Shown piece by piece: positions 1-13,348 of a stretch of 64,000 nucleotides of DNA. The position numbers were made by a program, and so were the translations under genes. The stretch's first letter is position 1. Each line of letters opens with the position of its first letter. The notes beneath the pieces were generated by a model. It saw nothing but the letters and a program-made list of their open reading frames with translations. It was not told the DNA's origin and did no database searches. Source of the DNA: Daucus carota subsp. sativus (Eukaryota > Streptophyta > Magnoliopsida > Apiales > Apiaceae); the NCBI RefSeq assembly GCF_001625215.2, contig NC_030382.2:48883364-48947363 (forward strand), written 5' to 3'.

Positions 1-128
1 GGTGAGATATTTTGACAATAATGGTGATTAATTTAAATGCATTTAAAGAATATGAAGATTAGAATGAATATTAACAATATGAAGATTAGAACGATTATTG
101 ACAAGTCAACAACCAATCCCCAACGTAC

Positions 129-3100
129 CTGATATCCAGTAAGGCCAGCCTTCTCCAAAATCTTTTTGCAAGCTGTCGTTTCATCAAGACTACTCAAATA
201 CATGATAAACACGCAACAATAAGAATCTAGCAACAATGGATCAGCTAAAAATACCTCGAAATATAGAAAAAACTGTAATATGAAACAATTATAGAGGCTG
301 CAAACCCATCTGGCATCAATAGACATGAGAAGTTAATTTGGTGCATATAAGACGGAACCAACCGAAATCCACCAGTTTCGGTGAACCACAAGACCACCGT
401 AATAACCCCCCAAAAGATCATTTGGTTATGTTGTCTAGTGAGGTATTGCTTATATCCATTTTAAACTTTCCCACGTCATTTGATGCAGGACAGGCTGTTA
501 CTTTGGAAAAGGGGCTTATACTTACTTCCCATCCATAATTTCCGGAGCGAGGAAACTAAATCGACTTAGAAAATCAAAAAATGTCTTGCGAGTAGGATAG
601 CCGGCACAACTGATTCTAATTGCCTCAAGAACACCCTGTATAATAAATTAAATGTATAATGTCAACACAGAACAAAAGGATGATAGAAGGTGAAATTTCC
701 ATACAACAAGAAGAAAGTATCCAATCTGTACTCACACCACATCGTAACTGTTGTATGATGTTGACATTCTCAAAAATAGCAGGTTTAAGGAGATTATTAG
801 GCTTCACACATCTGATGTAATGAGGTTCTGTAGAATTAAGCGTTTCCATTAATTGTTGGAGTTGTGCCTGCAAAAATTTAAAGTAAAGCCATTTTTACCT
901 TTTGCCAAGGGCTTGTAATATTTCTATACTTCTGCATGTTCAAAATAACATGGGAAAAAATAAAATTTGCCCAATGACTAAGTTAATGACATGAACATTT
1001 TTAGTTCCATACCTTAAACCGAGATCCTATAGATGAAAACTTGGAAGATTTACTTGATGACTTGGTGGTCTCTTCAGGAAGTGGTGGGAAAAGGCCAGCT
1101 ACAAAAGAGCATTTGGAAGCACTCAACAAATCTTGATGTTCGGCGACAACGTAGTCTTTGTTTTTGTCCAAAAATAGATCAGATTGATATTGGACCTAAA
1201 TCAACGTGCAGTATGAAGTCATGTTATTTGAAGACACCCCAGTTTGCAGCACTAGATACAAATATATAGCAGTAAATCCCTAATACAGACCTCTCCAGCA
1301 TAATGAGCAATTGTAAAATCCGTCCGCGACAATTTTGGTTTAATAAAACGTTTATTAGCTTTGAAGGTCGAGTAAAGCTTAGTTGAAAATGTCTCATGAG
1401 TTGACTTCGGGAACATGCTGAAATTAGAACAGGCACAAAATAAACAGTTAAGTCAGCAGTAGCAGGTAAATGCATGTAGTACTCTCTGTGCAGACATGAC
1501 CATGAACCAATCTTGCATATGCAGATTCACAAATATATAATGGAAAGTCTTAGATTTGTCATTATCCTACCAGGCTTCGTCAAGCAGAGCAATGATCCCT
1601 CCAGGTTTCTGCAAAAGAAGAATATAAGAAATTCTGTGACAAGTTTTGTCAAAGATTTATAATTAGCAGAACTAGTCAGTTTTAAGTGCTCATTTTATAT
1701 ATGCAGACATATGAGGACTCAAATAATACATATAACATGATTTATAATATAAGAAATTTTGAAAGGTGATACACAAAGACATAATCAGTCCGGTTTGAAA
1801 TTTTAATTAGTATTGTTATGTATAGAAAAAGTATATTTTCTTGTATCAGATACTAACTCTAACCTGTATCACTATCCTTATGTTCTAGAGGATGGGTGGA
1901 CACAAAATTCAGTGAAATTCAGATATAAACTTCTTGCAACAACTACACCATTAAAATCAATCATTTTACGAATGCCCGTAGTGCTCCTAACCTAAATTAT
2001 TAGCAGCACCTATGTTCTTCTTTCAAAAAGGGTCACATTACATTTTCAAGGAACTCCTTTGTTAAAGTATATCGAACCCTTAAACAGATAGCACCTCCCC
2101 AAACAATAATGTAGATAAAAATTGAGCGAGTATACAAACCATACACCACTTTGACTAATCTAAAGACTGGCAGATTATAATAGATGCGTTGTCTTCCAAA
2201 ACACACCCATATATTGCATTTTCTCTCTAAATTATACACTTTAAAGCTTATGGGGATAAAAGTGGAATACACTATAGTCACAAATTCAGTGTCATAAATG
2301 CATTTATTAATCAGCATCCATTAGCATAGACCTTAAATGACAATCTTTTTGGGACAAAAGGGTACGCAACAACAATATGAAAGAAAGTGAATATATTTTA
2401 AAGTAATGGATACCGATGAATAGTATGAAAGGTAATTTCACTATCTCTGTGACAACAACAGGTCCTGCTATAAGTATGTACTTCGAGCATATAAGCAGTA
2501 TGTAGATGCATACATTTAGACATTGCAAAAGAAATCTTCATTAACGAGTCAACTACACATTTTAACTGAATTCACCACAATGGACGTGACAGGTCCGTGC
2601 AGTGGACCTTCAAATTCGTAACTCGCCCTTGGCTTCAAAGAAGCACTTGGACTCAACAACAACAGGACCTCTAGATCAAAAGATTCCCTCTCTGTCTGTC
2701 ACTCCCCTTTTATACTACCAAGAAGCACTTCTGCTATTCCATAGTCGATGAACTCAAATCAGGCAGAGCTAAAAATCTTATTAGTCAAGTACTAGCACCC
2801 TTTCTATGGTCTAGTACAAGGTATTTGTTGCTCATTAGTTCCCAAAGTCCACCTTTCATGTTGCAGAGAGGTTGGGCAAAAGGTATATTCTCACTTCAAG
2901 TCGTAACATAGATGTTCTAACTGAACATCATTGCAGTTTTCTAACATTTCTAATGATGACAAAGAAAGAAGCTCTATCTTTCTGTCTTTCCCTGAATAGA
3001 GCTGAATTTTTGGGTTGTACTTCACTATTAGATACTAGCATCACAATTCAGGTTCAACTGACCTAAAGGTTTACCTTTTCGATAAGATCTAGGACATCTT

Positions 3101-4651
3101 GGTTATCAACAAATTCTATGTAGCTCCAGTTGATCTCCTCTTTTGTATACTCCTCTTGTTCCATCTTGAAAACATGCTGTGAAATCACAACGATAAAATT
3201 ATAGTGTGAAAGCTTTACCAGAATGGTGCACCAAAAATATCGAAGTTATTACCTGGTTAAAATGTTGTTGCAGCTTCTCATTTGTATAGTTGATGCAAAA
3301 CTGTTCAAAACTGCACCAGACAAATAAAATCAGCCCTAGTGATATCAATTCCAACCAGTCAAGACATGGAGGGTGATGATATGGTCCCTTCCTCTCAATG
3401 ATAATCATTGCAGTCGTGATTTACAAAACTTGAAAAAGAGGTAATGTGTGTCTTTGAGTAAAAATATCAACTACTTCTATCTTCTAATAAAAAGGTGGCT
3501 GCGAAAGAATTGTTATATGTTGAACACCACAATACATCATATATGTCTAATAACGCATATTACATTATGATATTAGTGCATAAAACAGAGGTTACCGCAC
3601 ATACAAGCAGGGGGTAGATATCTAGGAGTACAAGATGTCCTATGAGGAAATTAAAATTTGTAAAAGAGAAGCTAACAGAGTCCAAACTCCTATTCTTTCA
3701 CTATAAATAGATTTAAATGAACACTGAGATGGGGGACAATGGTGAAATCAACACATAAAGCTGCATGGGTCTGTTTAACCCCGGAACACCATTACGTCGG
3801 TAACTAAATGAGATTCAAGAAATAGACACTTTTGGAACTGGTGAGATGACAATTACCCTATGACTAAAGTAATAACATAGAAGACATGGGTGCTTGTTTG
3901 TCCAGTAAAAATGCTAAATATACGGAAGAGACTACACTAGAAAGATTAATTATTGAGCAACTATGACAGATGAGGTATTTTTTTCCAAAAAAAAAAAACG
4001 AAGCTAAAGTCACCATTCCCAGTTAATTAGTAGATTGAACAAGTTTTCTCTTCTTAAAAGTTCAAAACTGGAGTAACTCCTTGAAAACACAAGGACCACA
4101 GATATTACTAAGGCGTAATATTGATACTAGGACTTCGATTCAAAATTACATGTAATCAGTCAACACCTGTTACTCTTGAAGCTTTCGAAACCATAGATGT
4201 CAAGAACCCCAATTAGAGATTTTGAATTAGGATCTTGCCCAATTGATTTGTTGATTTTATCTACCAACCTGCATTCAGAGAAATGATGGACCATCAAACC
4301 TGTCAGACTCCTCGTTTTCTTTTTCCTTTTGGCAAAAGAAGTGTTGCTTTGGTAATTTTTGTACAAATAAGCACATATTTTGCACACCCAACCCTCCCCA
4401 CGCCCAACCCCCCCATCCCCCACAAAAAAAAGGAGCCAACTAGACTCATATCGTACCAATCAAACAAGCGTGAATATAGTGTCTTGGCTAAGCCATCTCT
4501 GCCAACTGTTGCTGCCTCTGGATCAAGACTTCTTTTGATGACTTCTTCAGGTGTAACCATTACACGCTTCAGTAGTGCATCTTCCAATGCGCGAGGATCA
4601 CACCTGATAATATTTAATCTTTTTCACAACAGACACAAAAAGAAAGAAGCA

Positions 4652-4686
<35 letters not shown>

Positions 4687-7600
4687 GGAGGGAGGGAGGG
4701 AGGGAGGCTTTATTCATACTCGAGAAGATCTACTGTTGTTCGAAGGTGGAACTTGGACTTCTCATCTTTTAAAATTGATGAATCAACTTCTTTGCCCTTG
4801 GCGAATTCAATGTTACCAAGATGGAGAATTGCAGCTACGACTTTAAAAATTGCTTCCTGAAAGGCGTGGGAAGGTGATTGCATAATCACAGAATACAGTG
4901 ACATAGCAGTGATGATCCGATAAAAATATAATACTCCCTCCGTCCCTCCCATTTCTTAACGTTTGGGTTGGGCACGGAGGTTAAGAAATATGTATAAAGT
5001 AGTGGAAAAGAGAAAGAAAAGTGGGTGAAGTGGTGGGACCCATTAATTTTTAATGTATTAAAAGAAGATAGTGGAGTAAAAGTAGTGTGAAAAGGAAAGA
5101 AAAGTGAAGAAGTAGTGGGACCCATTAACTATTTTGGGTAAGTTTTGAAATGTAAAGAATTGGATGGGACACCCCAAAAAGGAAAGTGTAAAGAAATGGA
5201 AGGGACGGAGGGAGTACCTGTTCAGTTTCACTTATGCCGACTATACTCATGGCTCTTCTAGTGGCGAGATATTCTTCAGAATCATTAACACCAATGAGTT
5301 CATAACATTTTGATTGATTAAGATAGTGAAATGATGTAGGATCTCCCAGCTTATATTTCTTAACTTCCTGATAAGAATTATAGGTTCAAAAAATATGGAA
5401 TATTAAAGAAACAATTAGAGTGAAAAAAAATAAAGTTACTAAATATACCTCTTCTGGTGCTGCACAAAGAAGGTAAAAACAGTGATAGTTGCGTTCAGGG
5501 TCCGAAATCTGACATACGCGAGATCTCTCAAGAAGGTAAGTTCTGATAGCTGCTCCTGATATTTTTCCATGTTTATCAAACTGAATTTCAACAAATTTAC
5601 CGAACCGACTGTCCAACATATCATAAAAGCATGCAAGGAATACAGCCATTAGGTTTCAATAATAAACTGTTTTTAAAATTTAAAAACCACAAGTTCATAG
5701 TATGGCTCCACCTGGAATTATTGTTTCTGACAGTTTTCGCATTTCCAAATGCCTCGAGAACTGGATTAGACTGCATTTGCAGGGTTCAAATCAAGCTTAG
5801 CAACACATTTAACTGGATAGAAAGCTATTACTGAAAGAACAAATAATAACTATAAATCAGCAAATTCTCATCAAGTAGAAGAAAGTTCGGAAGGTAAAGC
5901 AACAACAGTTGTAGCTCTATTCCTGCATGTGTTGAGAGCTTCTAGTGTGAAGTTGAAGACTTGATGCTGGACAAGCCTGACTAAAATTCTAAGACAAATA
6001 AAACACATGCCAATTATCAAAGGGCAAAGGGTGATTGCATGGCACATGAAAGAAACAAGAAGGGAAAAGGTGATTGCATGGCACAGGGAATAAACAAGAA
6101 GTGACAGGCAAGTCCGAAAGTACCTGTTTACTCCACATGGGCATTATAAATTTTTTAATTTGGTTAATAATTCTAAAAAGGCAAAAGTTGAATTCAGCAT
6201 TGGTACAACGTCCAAAATGGCAAGACAGATTTTGGTTAATCACAGTGCAAACTGATAAACTTTTAGCTACCAAATGCCATAACTTGCATACTTAAAGGAT
6301 GCATAGACCTGTTTGGCACGCCTATAAATGGTCAAAAGCTTCTTCATTGTTTGGGAGGTTTACGAATAGAAAGAATGGAAATATATTCTTCTATGGTGTC
6401 CTTAATTTCTTTTATTTTTTAATTTGTATATCTTGCTACGTGTTTACTTTGAAGAAAGACATAGATATTCACTTTTTTACTATATTGTTCAGCAATCATG
6501 AGAGAGAGATTTCTTGGCAACTTTGGCTTACTGAATCTGCATGAAGGGGAAGTACTTTACGAGTACATCCTAACTTGTTCCTCAATTGATTTGTTTAGAG
6601 GACACCTGTGATCACTCTCTTGTACCTTTTCTATCTTATATGATAAATCTTAATATTATTTTATTTATAACATCATGGTCCAATTTACATACTTGCAAAC
6701 AACTGATATTAGCTCCCAGGGACATTGCAGCATGAAACTCTATATTCTGGAAGAGATTTGCTATTTCATTGTAGTCGTCATGCACACATGTTATTTTCTT
6801 TTGGCTTTTTTTATGAACATGGCATTTATTTCTTATTCTCTTTTTCATCACTATCTTTTCTCCTAGCATATCATGCAGTCCTTTATGAGTCGAACCCAAA
6901 TTTTGAAGACATTTTGTACTCCCATACTTGTCTGAAAGCAAAATTCAAATTGCATAGAATCAGAATTAAACAAGAGTTATATTATGCATCTTACTTCTAG
7001 AACTTGTTGTTCGACTGTCCGTCCTCCGCTTTGTTTATGTCCGCCCAAGTACGCAAGGTAGTGCATAAGCATTTTAGTAGTTTCAGTTTTTCCAGCCCCA
7101 CTTTCACCACTGACTAGAATTGAGTTGCTTTTTCCCTCGTTAACCATCGCCCTAATTCATTTTAATCAGGTTAGTAACTTGAAGCTCGTGGAAATGAGGC
7201 AGAAATATAAGCAATATACATGATACCTAAAAGCAACATCTGCAATAGCAAAAACATGAGGACTCAGTTCTCCAAAGGGTGCTCCTCTGTATTGTTCCAT
7301 CATGTGACCATCATACAAATGACTCAGTTTTTGGAATGGATTAATGGCGATAAGAATACTGCCGGTATAAGTCTGCCATAATGTGAGAGTAGGATACAAT
7401 ATTATACAGAGCCGCCCATAGCTGCATTAGTTCAGTGCTTTCTCTCACCAGGTGAACATTAATTAGTTATAAAAATATAAATATTAATATGCTTACATAG
7501 ATTTCATTGAGTTGATATCTGGCTGCCAAATTCTGCAGGACTCCAGGTTCATGAAGATATGATAGCTTTGTCATGTCATCAACTCCAGCAGCGGGTGCAT

Positions 7601-9880
7601 CTTCATCCTTCGGATAAACCGAAGATTTGTTCGCAACCACCTGAAAAGCAGTAGAAATTCCGCAACTCATTTTAGTCAAATAATATATGTAACAGAGATA
7701 ATTGTTTCTTTTTCTTGCTTTAATGTATTTTAACCTGTGTTACTCGGACTCTTCATTTTGTCTTCAAGTACCCATGTCGGACATGGACACTTGGACTTGA
7801 ACACTTATTTTAGGCCGAAAACATGTACATTTTTCAAAATATTATCAAGTCCATTGCATGTACACGTATCCATGTCGGACACTTCTAGCCGAATCCGGGT
7901 AACAAAGATTGGTTTGTATTATTGGTTTGTTTTTTTGTTCCCAACATTCTGCTTGACTTAGTTTCTGTGAGGGTGTACAGGGGTGGCAAAATCCAACACG
8001 ACCCGAAACCCGACACGAACCTGACTCGAAAAAATACGAATTACGGTCGTGGTTTTTATATTTCGGGTCGGGTTTGGGTCGGGTAATTTTTTTACTCGAA
8101 AAACTCGGGTCGGGTTTGGGTTGACCCTGTGTACCCGAACCCGACCCGAAATATTTATATATAAAATATATTATATTAATTATATATATTTATATTTTAA
8201 AATTACATATATATTTATGATATATTTATAGATTATTGAGAATATTTTTGTTCACATATAATCTCATTAAATTATTATTTATATATATTTAATATATTAT
8301 AATAGATATAATTAAAATAATTAAATTTTAATAAATTTCAGGTCAATCGGGTACTGAACAGGTTGGGTTCGGGTTGACCCAAAAACTGAACCGGGTAAGA
8401 CAACCCGACCCGAACCCGACCCATTACCCGAAATTGCCACCCCTAAGGGTGTATATAGACCTTGGGTTGCAGCCAGTTTTGACAAATTTGGCCTTGTTTT
8501 ATGAATTTCATTTTTAACCCCATCCTTTAACTTTGCATAATTAGGGGAGATCTTTTATTTAATAAAGGGTCAACGGGTATATATTCGACAAGAAAAGACT
8601 GGTTGAGAAGACGGAAAGTGCAACATGAGATATGCTTGTTCATACGATACTCTTGGTTATTGGGTTCTTTAACACTCTTCTAAAAGTGTTGAGAGGCATT
8701 AAAATAAGGTTAATTTTGTGCTAGGCTATGATTCTACTTCCTTAGTTCCTTAGTTGGTCTAAAAAAAGATTTTTGGCTTAATGACCTTTTGAGCCAATAA
8801 AATTTATGAGTGTGTGTACCTTTTGGCCACCAAGGTATAGGATATATAACTATTGACCCTTGTACCATGGCAAAGGTGTATAACGGCTTTAAAGGGATAA
8901 AAGGTCATTAACCCTGAACTTTACAAGGTCAAGTACAAAATGACTTTATAGGTTTTGTTAATTTTTTATAGCCAGTAAGTGGCATTACGTTGTAGCTAAG
9001 ATCGAACCAGGTAGATAGTGTTCTAATTATGTTTCATAATATCATTTAAAGTATATGCATATATCTAAGTTGTAGGGATCCCTGTTCCTCGCTTAGGCAT
9101 TGTGGATGCCAGGGGCGGATCTATGTATGGGCTCAGGTGGGCTAAAGCCCGGGTGAGTTTTAAGATACAAAGTCTGGATCCGCCCCTGGTGGATGCCTCG
9201 TAAAAGTACTCGAAGGGCCTTTTTTTTAATATATTCTATTCAAAAGTTATATTCTATTCAAAAGTTGCCCTCTTAATTATATTCCTTATGTTTGTGATCC
9301 AATGTTTTCCTTCCAGACCCTCGCCCCAATGCAAGTACGTAGACTAAAACATCAGTTTACGCTAGGCACTATGCTAATGTACTTTGCACCGGCAAAAGAC
9401 AAAACGTACATTGTTAAAAATCCTAAAGCGAGGTATCTCAGGACTCACAGTAAATTGGGTTGAGTAATTTAGCAATAATTATCTAGAATACTCAACTCAC
9501 CGTATTCCCGTTAGAAGTCAGTATTTCAAGCTCTTTCCCTTTGATTTTTGTTACTTGCCCATCGATCCAGACTACGCTTGGGTCTTCCGTCCAAACAGAA
9601 GAACCTACAAGAATATTATTCCCAGCCGTACCCTGTAATTAGCAAAACAATCAAAAAATTAATTCATAGCTTCGCTTACATATAATTGACAAGACAATTA
9701 AAAAATTAATTCATAACTTCGTTTACATATAATTAGCAAAACAATTAAAAAAAAACCAGCTCTAATCTCATTATTGTGTACATCTTATAAATAAAAGTTG
9801 CACAATTAATCGAATTCCAAAAGACCATATTATACACATATGTATTGTGCGTGTAGAATAGAAAGGATTCTAATTACCAT
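129..9880 (-). CDS. Class XI myosin heavy chain, motor head (3' part outside window)
   Basis: Actin-based motor for organelle transport and cytoplasmic streaming. Nineteen exons splice in one frame to 717 residues: 9878-9880 (ATG only), 9501-9632, 7497-7640, 7227-7372, 6995-7151, 5712-5770, 5449-5608, 5218-5367, 4720-4856, 4457-4603, 4167-4268, 3253-3310, 3075-3176, 1571-1608, 1291-1417, 1013-1195, 736-867, 526-635, 129-192. Seen: P-loop GESGAGKT (157-164), switch I NNNSSRFG (about 210-217), switch II DIYGFE (435-440), the [15 protein letters not shown] segment and the [19 protein letters not shown] relay/SH region. These mark class XI rather than VIII. A first exon holding only the start codon is common in this family. 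The lever arm with IQ motifs, coiled coil and dilute cargo domain would lie left of base 129. No frameshift or stop occurs in the exons, so it is probably functional. Which XI paralogue it is cannot be decided from the head. Confidence 0.95.
4652..4707. repeat. Compound microsatellite in a myosin intron
   Basis: Runs of TA, then GA, then GGGA units directly abut each other inside the intron between the exons at 4457-4603 and 4720-4856. On the coding strand the tract lies within about 15 bases downstream of the donor of exon 4720-4856. Confidence 0.9.
4934..5214. mobile_element. Stowaway-like MITE forming a myosin splice donor
   Basis: About 281 bp with inverted ends starting CTCCCTCCGTCCC and closing GGGACGGAGGGAG, flanked by TA on both sides (4932-4933, 5215-5216). 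This is the Tc1/mariner Stowaway pattern. It fills most of the intron between myosin exons 5218-5367 and 4720-4856. On the coding strand the donor reads CAG|GTACTC: the G is host DNA, the TA is the target duplication, and the following bases are the MITE end. Confidence 0.9.
7978..8445. mobile_element. hAT-type MITE in myosin intron 2
   Basis: The 468 bp element begins CAGGGGTGGCAA and ends TTGCCACCCCTA, with a perfect 8-bp target duplication AGGGTGTA (7970-7977 and 8446-8453). Eight-base duplications and these ends are typical of hAT elements. The interior is rich in CCCGAACCCGACCC-like arrays in opposite orientations near the ends and an AT-rich centre. No coding capacity is seen. Confidence 0.9.
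9110..9188. mobile_element. 79-bp miniature hAT element in myosin intron 2
   Basis: The element begins CAGGGGCGGATC and ends GATCCGCCCCTG, flanked by the 8-bp direct repeat GTGGATGC (9102-9109 and 9189-9196). The inverted ends and duplication are exact, so this is a complete, very small insertion. It is far too short to code. Confidence 0.88.
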
Positions 9881-10130
9881 TGATATGATCACATAGATGA
9901 GGGAATGTTAGGTTGGAGATGATTTCCACAATAATAAGATCCGGTGAGATGGTGGCCGGAAAAGGAGGGGTGGCGAATCGGCGGTGAGTCTCCGAAAAAG
10001 AATGAAAGAAGAGATGATCGAGAGAGAGAGAGAGAGAGGTGATTGAGGGAAGTGAGTGTGTGTATGTGGTGGAGAGATAGAGACATGGTAATTTGCAGGA
10101 AAATAGGATGACATGTATCTCTCTCTTGCT

Positions 10131-11900
10131 CCGTCTCCTCTGCTCTTCGATTTTGGCGGGGAGGGTTAATAGTGACGAGGTGGATTACAATTTACAGGAC
10201 CCCTTTCCCATTTAATTAGCTGTTGCTTCTGTATTGTATATGCTTTCCACCAAGCATGTTCTTGACCGTTGGAAATTCTTTAGTTAAAAATTCAGTTAGG
10301 CATACCAAAAAACCAAGCCAACGTTTTTTTTAAAAAAATAAAATAAAAACACACCAACTAAAAAATATGTAAAAATATTATACATCACTTATTATCATAT
10401 TAAAATGGCATATTCTATTTATGACAATAAAAAATATTAATTACATACTATTTTTAAATCCTAACCAACCAATATAACTAATATCATTGAATGAAGAATT
10501 TTACATGTTCAACAAATTTTACATTATGTCCTAAAGGTCCAAGCCAACCATTATAGTCAACACCATTGGAGATGCTCTTAGTAAAAACAAATAGAAAATA
10601 ATCGAGGCATTATTTTTAAAAATTCCCAATTTGACTGATTATTTCTATGACACCTTTACGCATAATTTATTAATTTAGATTTTATGAAATTGAATAAGTT
10701 TTCAATTATTTCAAAAGTCCATAGTTTTCAAAATTTCAAAAGAACAATTTTGTATTCAGATTTTTTCAAAACATAATATCACTCAGTAAGACTTAATCAA
10801 AATTTATAAAAATAACAGTTATCTATATTATCTAATACAAAAATTATTAGTTTGATGATATAAAGTAACAAATTTGGCAATATTTTCATGCTCACGTTTG
10901 TCATAATATATCAAATCTATGAGATATTAAATAATTTACGGCGAATTTTGTCAATTTACATTACTCCACTTTCCGATCATTATATGTCTATTAATTTTAG
11001 GGGCTGTGTAATTCGTTTCGAGAAAATAAAATGGAATTCAGAAAGAGAGGCATGGAGAAAGAAAAGAAATGATACAGATTGTTTTACTTACTTAGTTTTG
11101 ATCCGGAAACGAAATAAAAAATTACTCATGACGTGGAAAATGGGTAAAGAAAAATATCGATAAACACAAAATTAAAAAAGGTGGAATGGTATGAGAATTT
11201 AAATGAAACAAACACTCAAGCGTTTTAATTATTTCTCATTTAATTTCTCAATTACGTCCAACCAAACGGCCACTTAGAGTAATGTAACATATCTCAGACC
11301 TCATCCCAATTTTTTTCTTAAAATATCGTGTCAAATAAATTAATTAATTATTTTAATTAAATTTTATTATTATTAATATGGTTAGAACAATTAAAAATTG
11401 TTGACTAGAATGTGAGGGAAAAAATTGAAACAGTTTTTAAAATATAATATTTTCTTTAATTTTGTCAAACTTCTTTTTTTTGAAACATTAATTTTGTCAA
11501 ACTTGAATTATTTCTTCGTGACCACTAGATTACTAGTATTAATTTTGTTCTTCGGAGATAATCCGACCATATGGGCGTTGAATGCCTCCGCAAGAATTTT
11601 CTTTACCGCAGTTTCCATTAACAAACAAAATGAAATATACGTAATGGAAATCTGTTGTTTTCATAGACTCGTATGAATAACGTAAAATAAATCCCCTGTT
11701 GGAATATATCTGGGTAGTTAATATATGGGAAAATGCATGTGGCGATTTTCCAACGATTTTACATGTTTTATGATTGACTCATTCGGTCTTGATAACAATT
11801 TCTAAATCTCGGGTCAAGTCCGTGAATCAGAGTTTATCATACATGTTAACAAGTCATACAAGTTTATCACTTGCGAGTTACTGCAATATTCATCCTCCTC
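10131..11900. other. AT-rich intergenic DNA with one degraded MITE
   Basis: No gene is recognised between the myosin 5' end and the small secreted protein at 12028. About 10264-10580 resembles the foldback element at 34.1-34.9 kb (shared stretch with TTTTACAT, ATAGTCAA and the end CATTGGAGATGCTCT). The rest is A/T-rich without recognisable domains. Confidence 0.6.
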
Positions 11901-11907
11901 GTTCATC

Positions 11908-11919
11908 TATATATATATA
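11908..11919 (+). promoter_or_regulatory. TATA box of the secreted peptide gene
   Basis: A TATATATATATAG run lies about 110 bases upstream of the ATG at 12028 and is followed by CT/AT-rich leader sequence. Position and sequence fit a plant TATA box. The transcription start was not determined. Confidence 0.55.
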
Positions 11920-12027
11920 GGTACCACCCGCCCCATTCATCTTCATTATATCAATTCTTCACATATTCAAATATTTATATATACTATTCCCTCATAAATT
12001 TATATTCTATTTTTTTAAAAAAACGAA

Positions 12028-12354
12028 ATGTTGAAATCTCCGAATAATGTTTTAGTTATACTTGTAGCATTCCTTTTCGTTTTCTTAATGATCATATCAA
12101 ATGAAGCTTGCAGAATGCTGGATGAAGATGCTGAGCAGTTGAAGACGACGACGACAAAGAGTAGTTGTCATTATCATGATTTTCATCTGCTACAATCACT
12201 GCAAAGGGGTTCGGTGCCACCTCCGGGGCGACGCAATGGCTGCACTTTCATTCCCGGCAAGAGCAAAACTCCATGCAAAATCGACGGGCAAGGTTTCGCA
12301 GGACGGCCTAGCAGGAGATCAGCCACTCCGGCGTTCATGCATGAATCAACCTAG
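12028..12354 (+). CDS. Small secreted protein, CTNIP/SCREW-like peptide precursor
   Basis: Single-exon protein of 108 residues. Residues 8-24 form a strong hydrophobic segment; signal cleavage is likely near residue 27. After an acidic, Thr-rich linker comes LQRGSVPPPG (59-67) and then the core NGCTFIPG (70-77), with a second Cys at 83. A signal peptide, a basic/proline stretch and two cysteines about ten residues apart around C-T-x-I-P match the description of CTNIP/SCREW phytocytokine precursors, which are sensed by the receptor kinase HSL3. That family name is inferred from the motif only. The start is the first ATG after a good TATA box. A related gene lies at 18425. It could instead belong to an unnamed secreted peptide family. 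Confidence 0.6.
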   Translation: MLKSPNNVLVILVAFLFVFLMIISNEACRMLDEDAEQLKTTTTKSSCHYHDFHLLQSLQRGSVPPPGRRNGCTFIPGKSKTPCKIDGQGFAGRPSRRSATPAFMHEST

Positions 12355-12539
12355 TGACGAGAGTTGCTACGGCCTCGGCTCTATCACGGTTCACAAATAT
12401 TATAATAAACTAACCTGCACAGACAAAGCAAATTATATATCACTCTTCCCTCGAATTTGTTTTCACTTTATTTTAAATTGTACTCCCTACTTTTCACTGT
12501 TATTCTCTCTCAAATTAGGGTTTTGAGAGTCGACTCCCA

Positions 12540-13344
12540 AAATTAGCTCACTTCTCCATTCTTCACCTTCATCCTCTACATCCACCAAATCATTTTCGCT
12601 CTCCCATCTTCTCCACTCTTTACCTGTTTTTTGTTTTTCAATAAAATCGAGGGTTGCTTAAACCTCGAAGATTCCAATCGAGTTTTATTTTCAGATCTGT
12701 TTCGGATTTGAGCTTGGACTTGATTGTTTTCTGAATAAATCAGATCTTTTGAAATCAAAGGTCCGATTGTGTTTTTCCGTCTCGCCTTTTGGCGTGTGTT
12801 GGTTTAGTACCCAATTTTTGGGTGTTATATTTGTGGTTGTTATGTCTTCCTGCATTATCAATGAGAATGATTGGGATGGAGTTTTGGGAGATCTGGTTTA
12901 TCGCATCATTAATACTTTCGGCATGTCTATAGCTGGCTCCCGGCATGTAGATAGCTGGGGTATGCTTGGAACGGTGGTGATCGCATGTGCTCACCTTTCA
13001 CAAATTATAGTTGTTCATTATTCGAGGATTCTTGTTCCTCATTGCTTAGTTTTTACAACTGAGTCGTCTGAACACCGCAACAGCCATGGAACTATTGTGA
13101 AGGTCAATTGTGAAGCTACCATTTTCGGGATTGATGTAGGCTGGATTACTCGAGAAGCCTTTGTATTCATTTTCAATTTCAAGAATCATTGGATTCATTG
13201 TGTTAAGCAGTCTGGAAACAATGCGGCTATTTGTTTAGCTCGTTTTATTGTTTATTAACCTGATTGCATTGTCAGTTGGGGATCTGTCCCGACTAGACTT
13301 GTTTTAATTTAATGGAGTGAATTTGCATTTTGTCAAAAAAAAAT
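12540..13344 (+). pseudogene. Possible LINE remnant with RNase H-like end and poly(A)
   Basis: An open frame runs 12749-13258. Its last part (VKVNCEA near base 13100, then HWIHCVKQSGNNAA and ICLARF) recalls the C-terminal RNase H domain of plant non-LTR retroelements, where an acidic start and an N-x-A-x-x-LAR tail are typical. Soon after the stop there is an A-run (13335-13343) like a LINE tail. No reverse transcriptase is present, so at best this is a 5'-truncated copy. The upstream part of the frame matches nothing I recognise. Confidence 0.35.
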
Positions 13345-13348
13345 TGTA

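Noticed and set aside
1..128. Further myosin exon at the left edge
   Set aside because: The bases left of the donor at 128 show no sequence encoding the expected converter/lever-arm residues; the next exon must be outside.
10990..11275. Possible MITE ending CCAACCAAACGGCCAC
   Set aside because: The proposed left end does not pair with it and no target duplication was seen.
12749..13258. Open frame of 169 codons as a standalone gene
   Set aside because: No known full domain; the end resembles a decayed RNase H segment followed by an A-run, so it was kept only as a weak LINE remnant.
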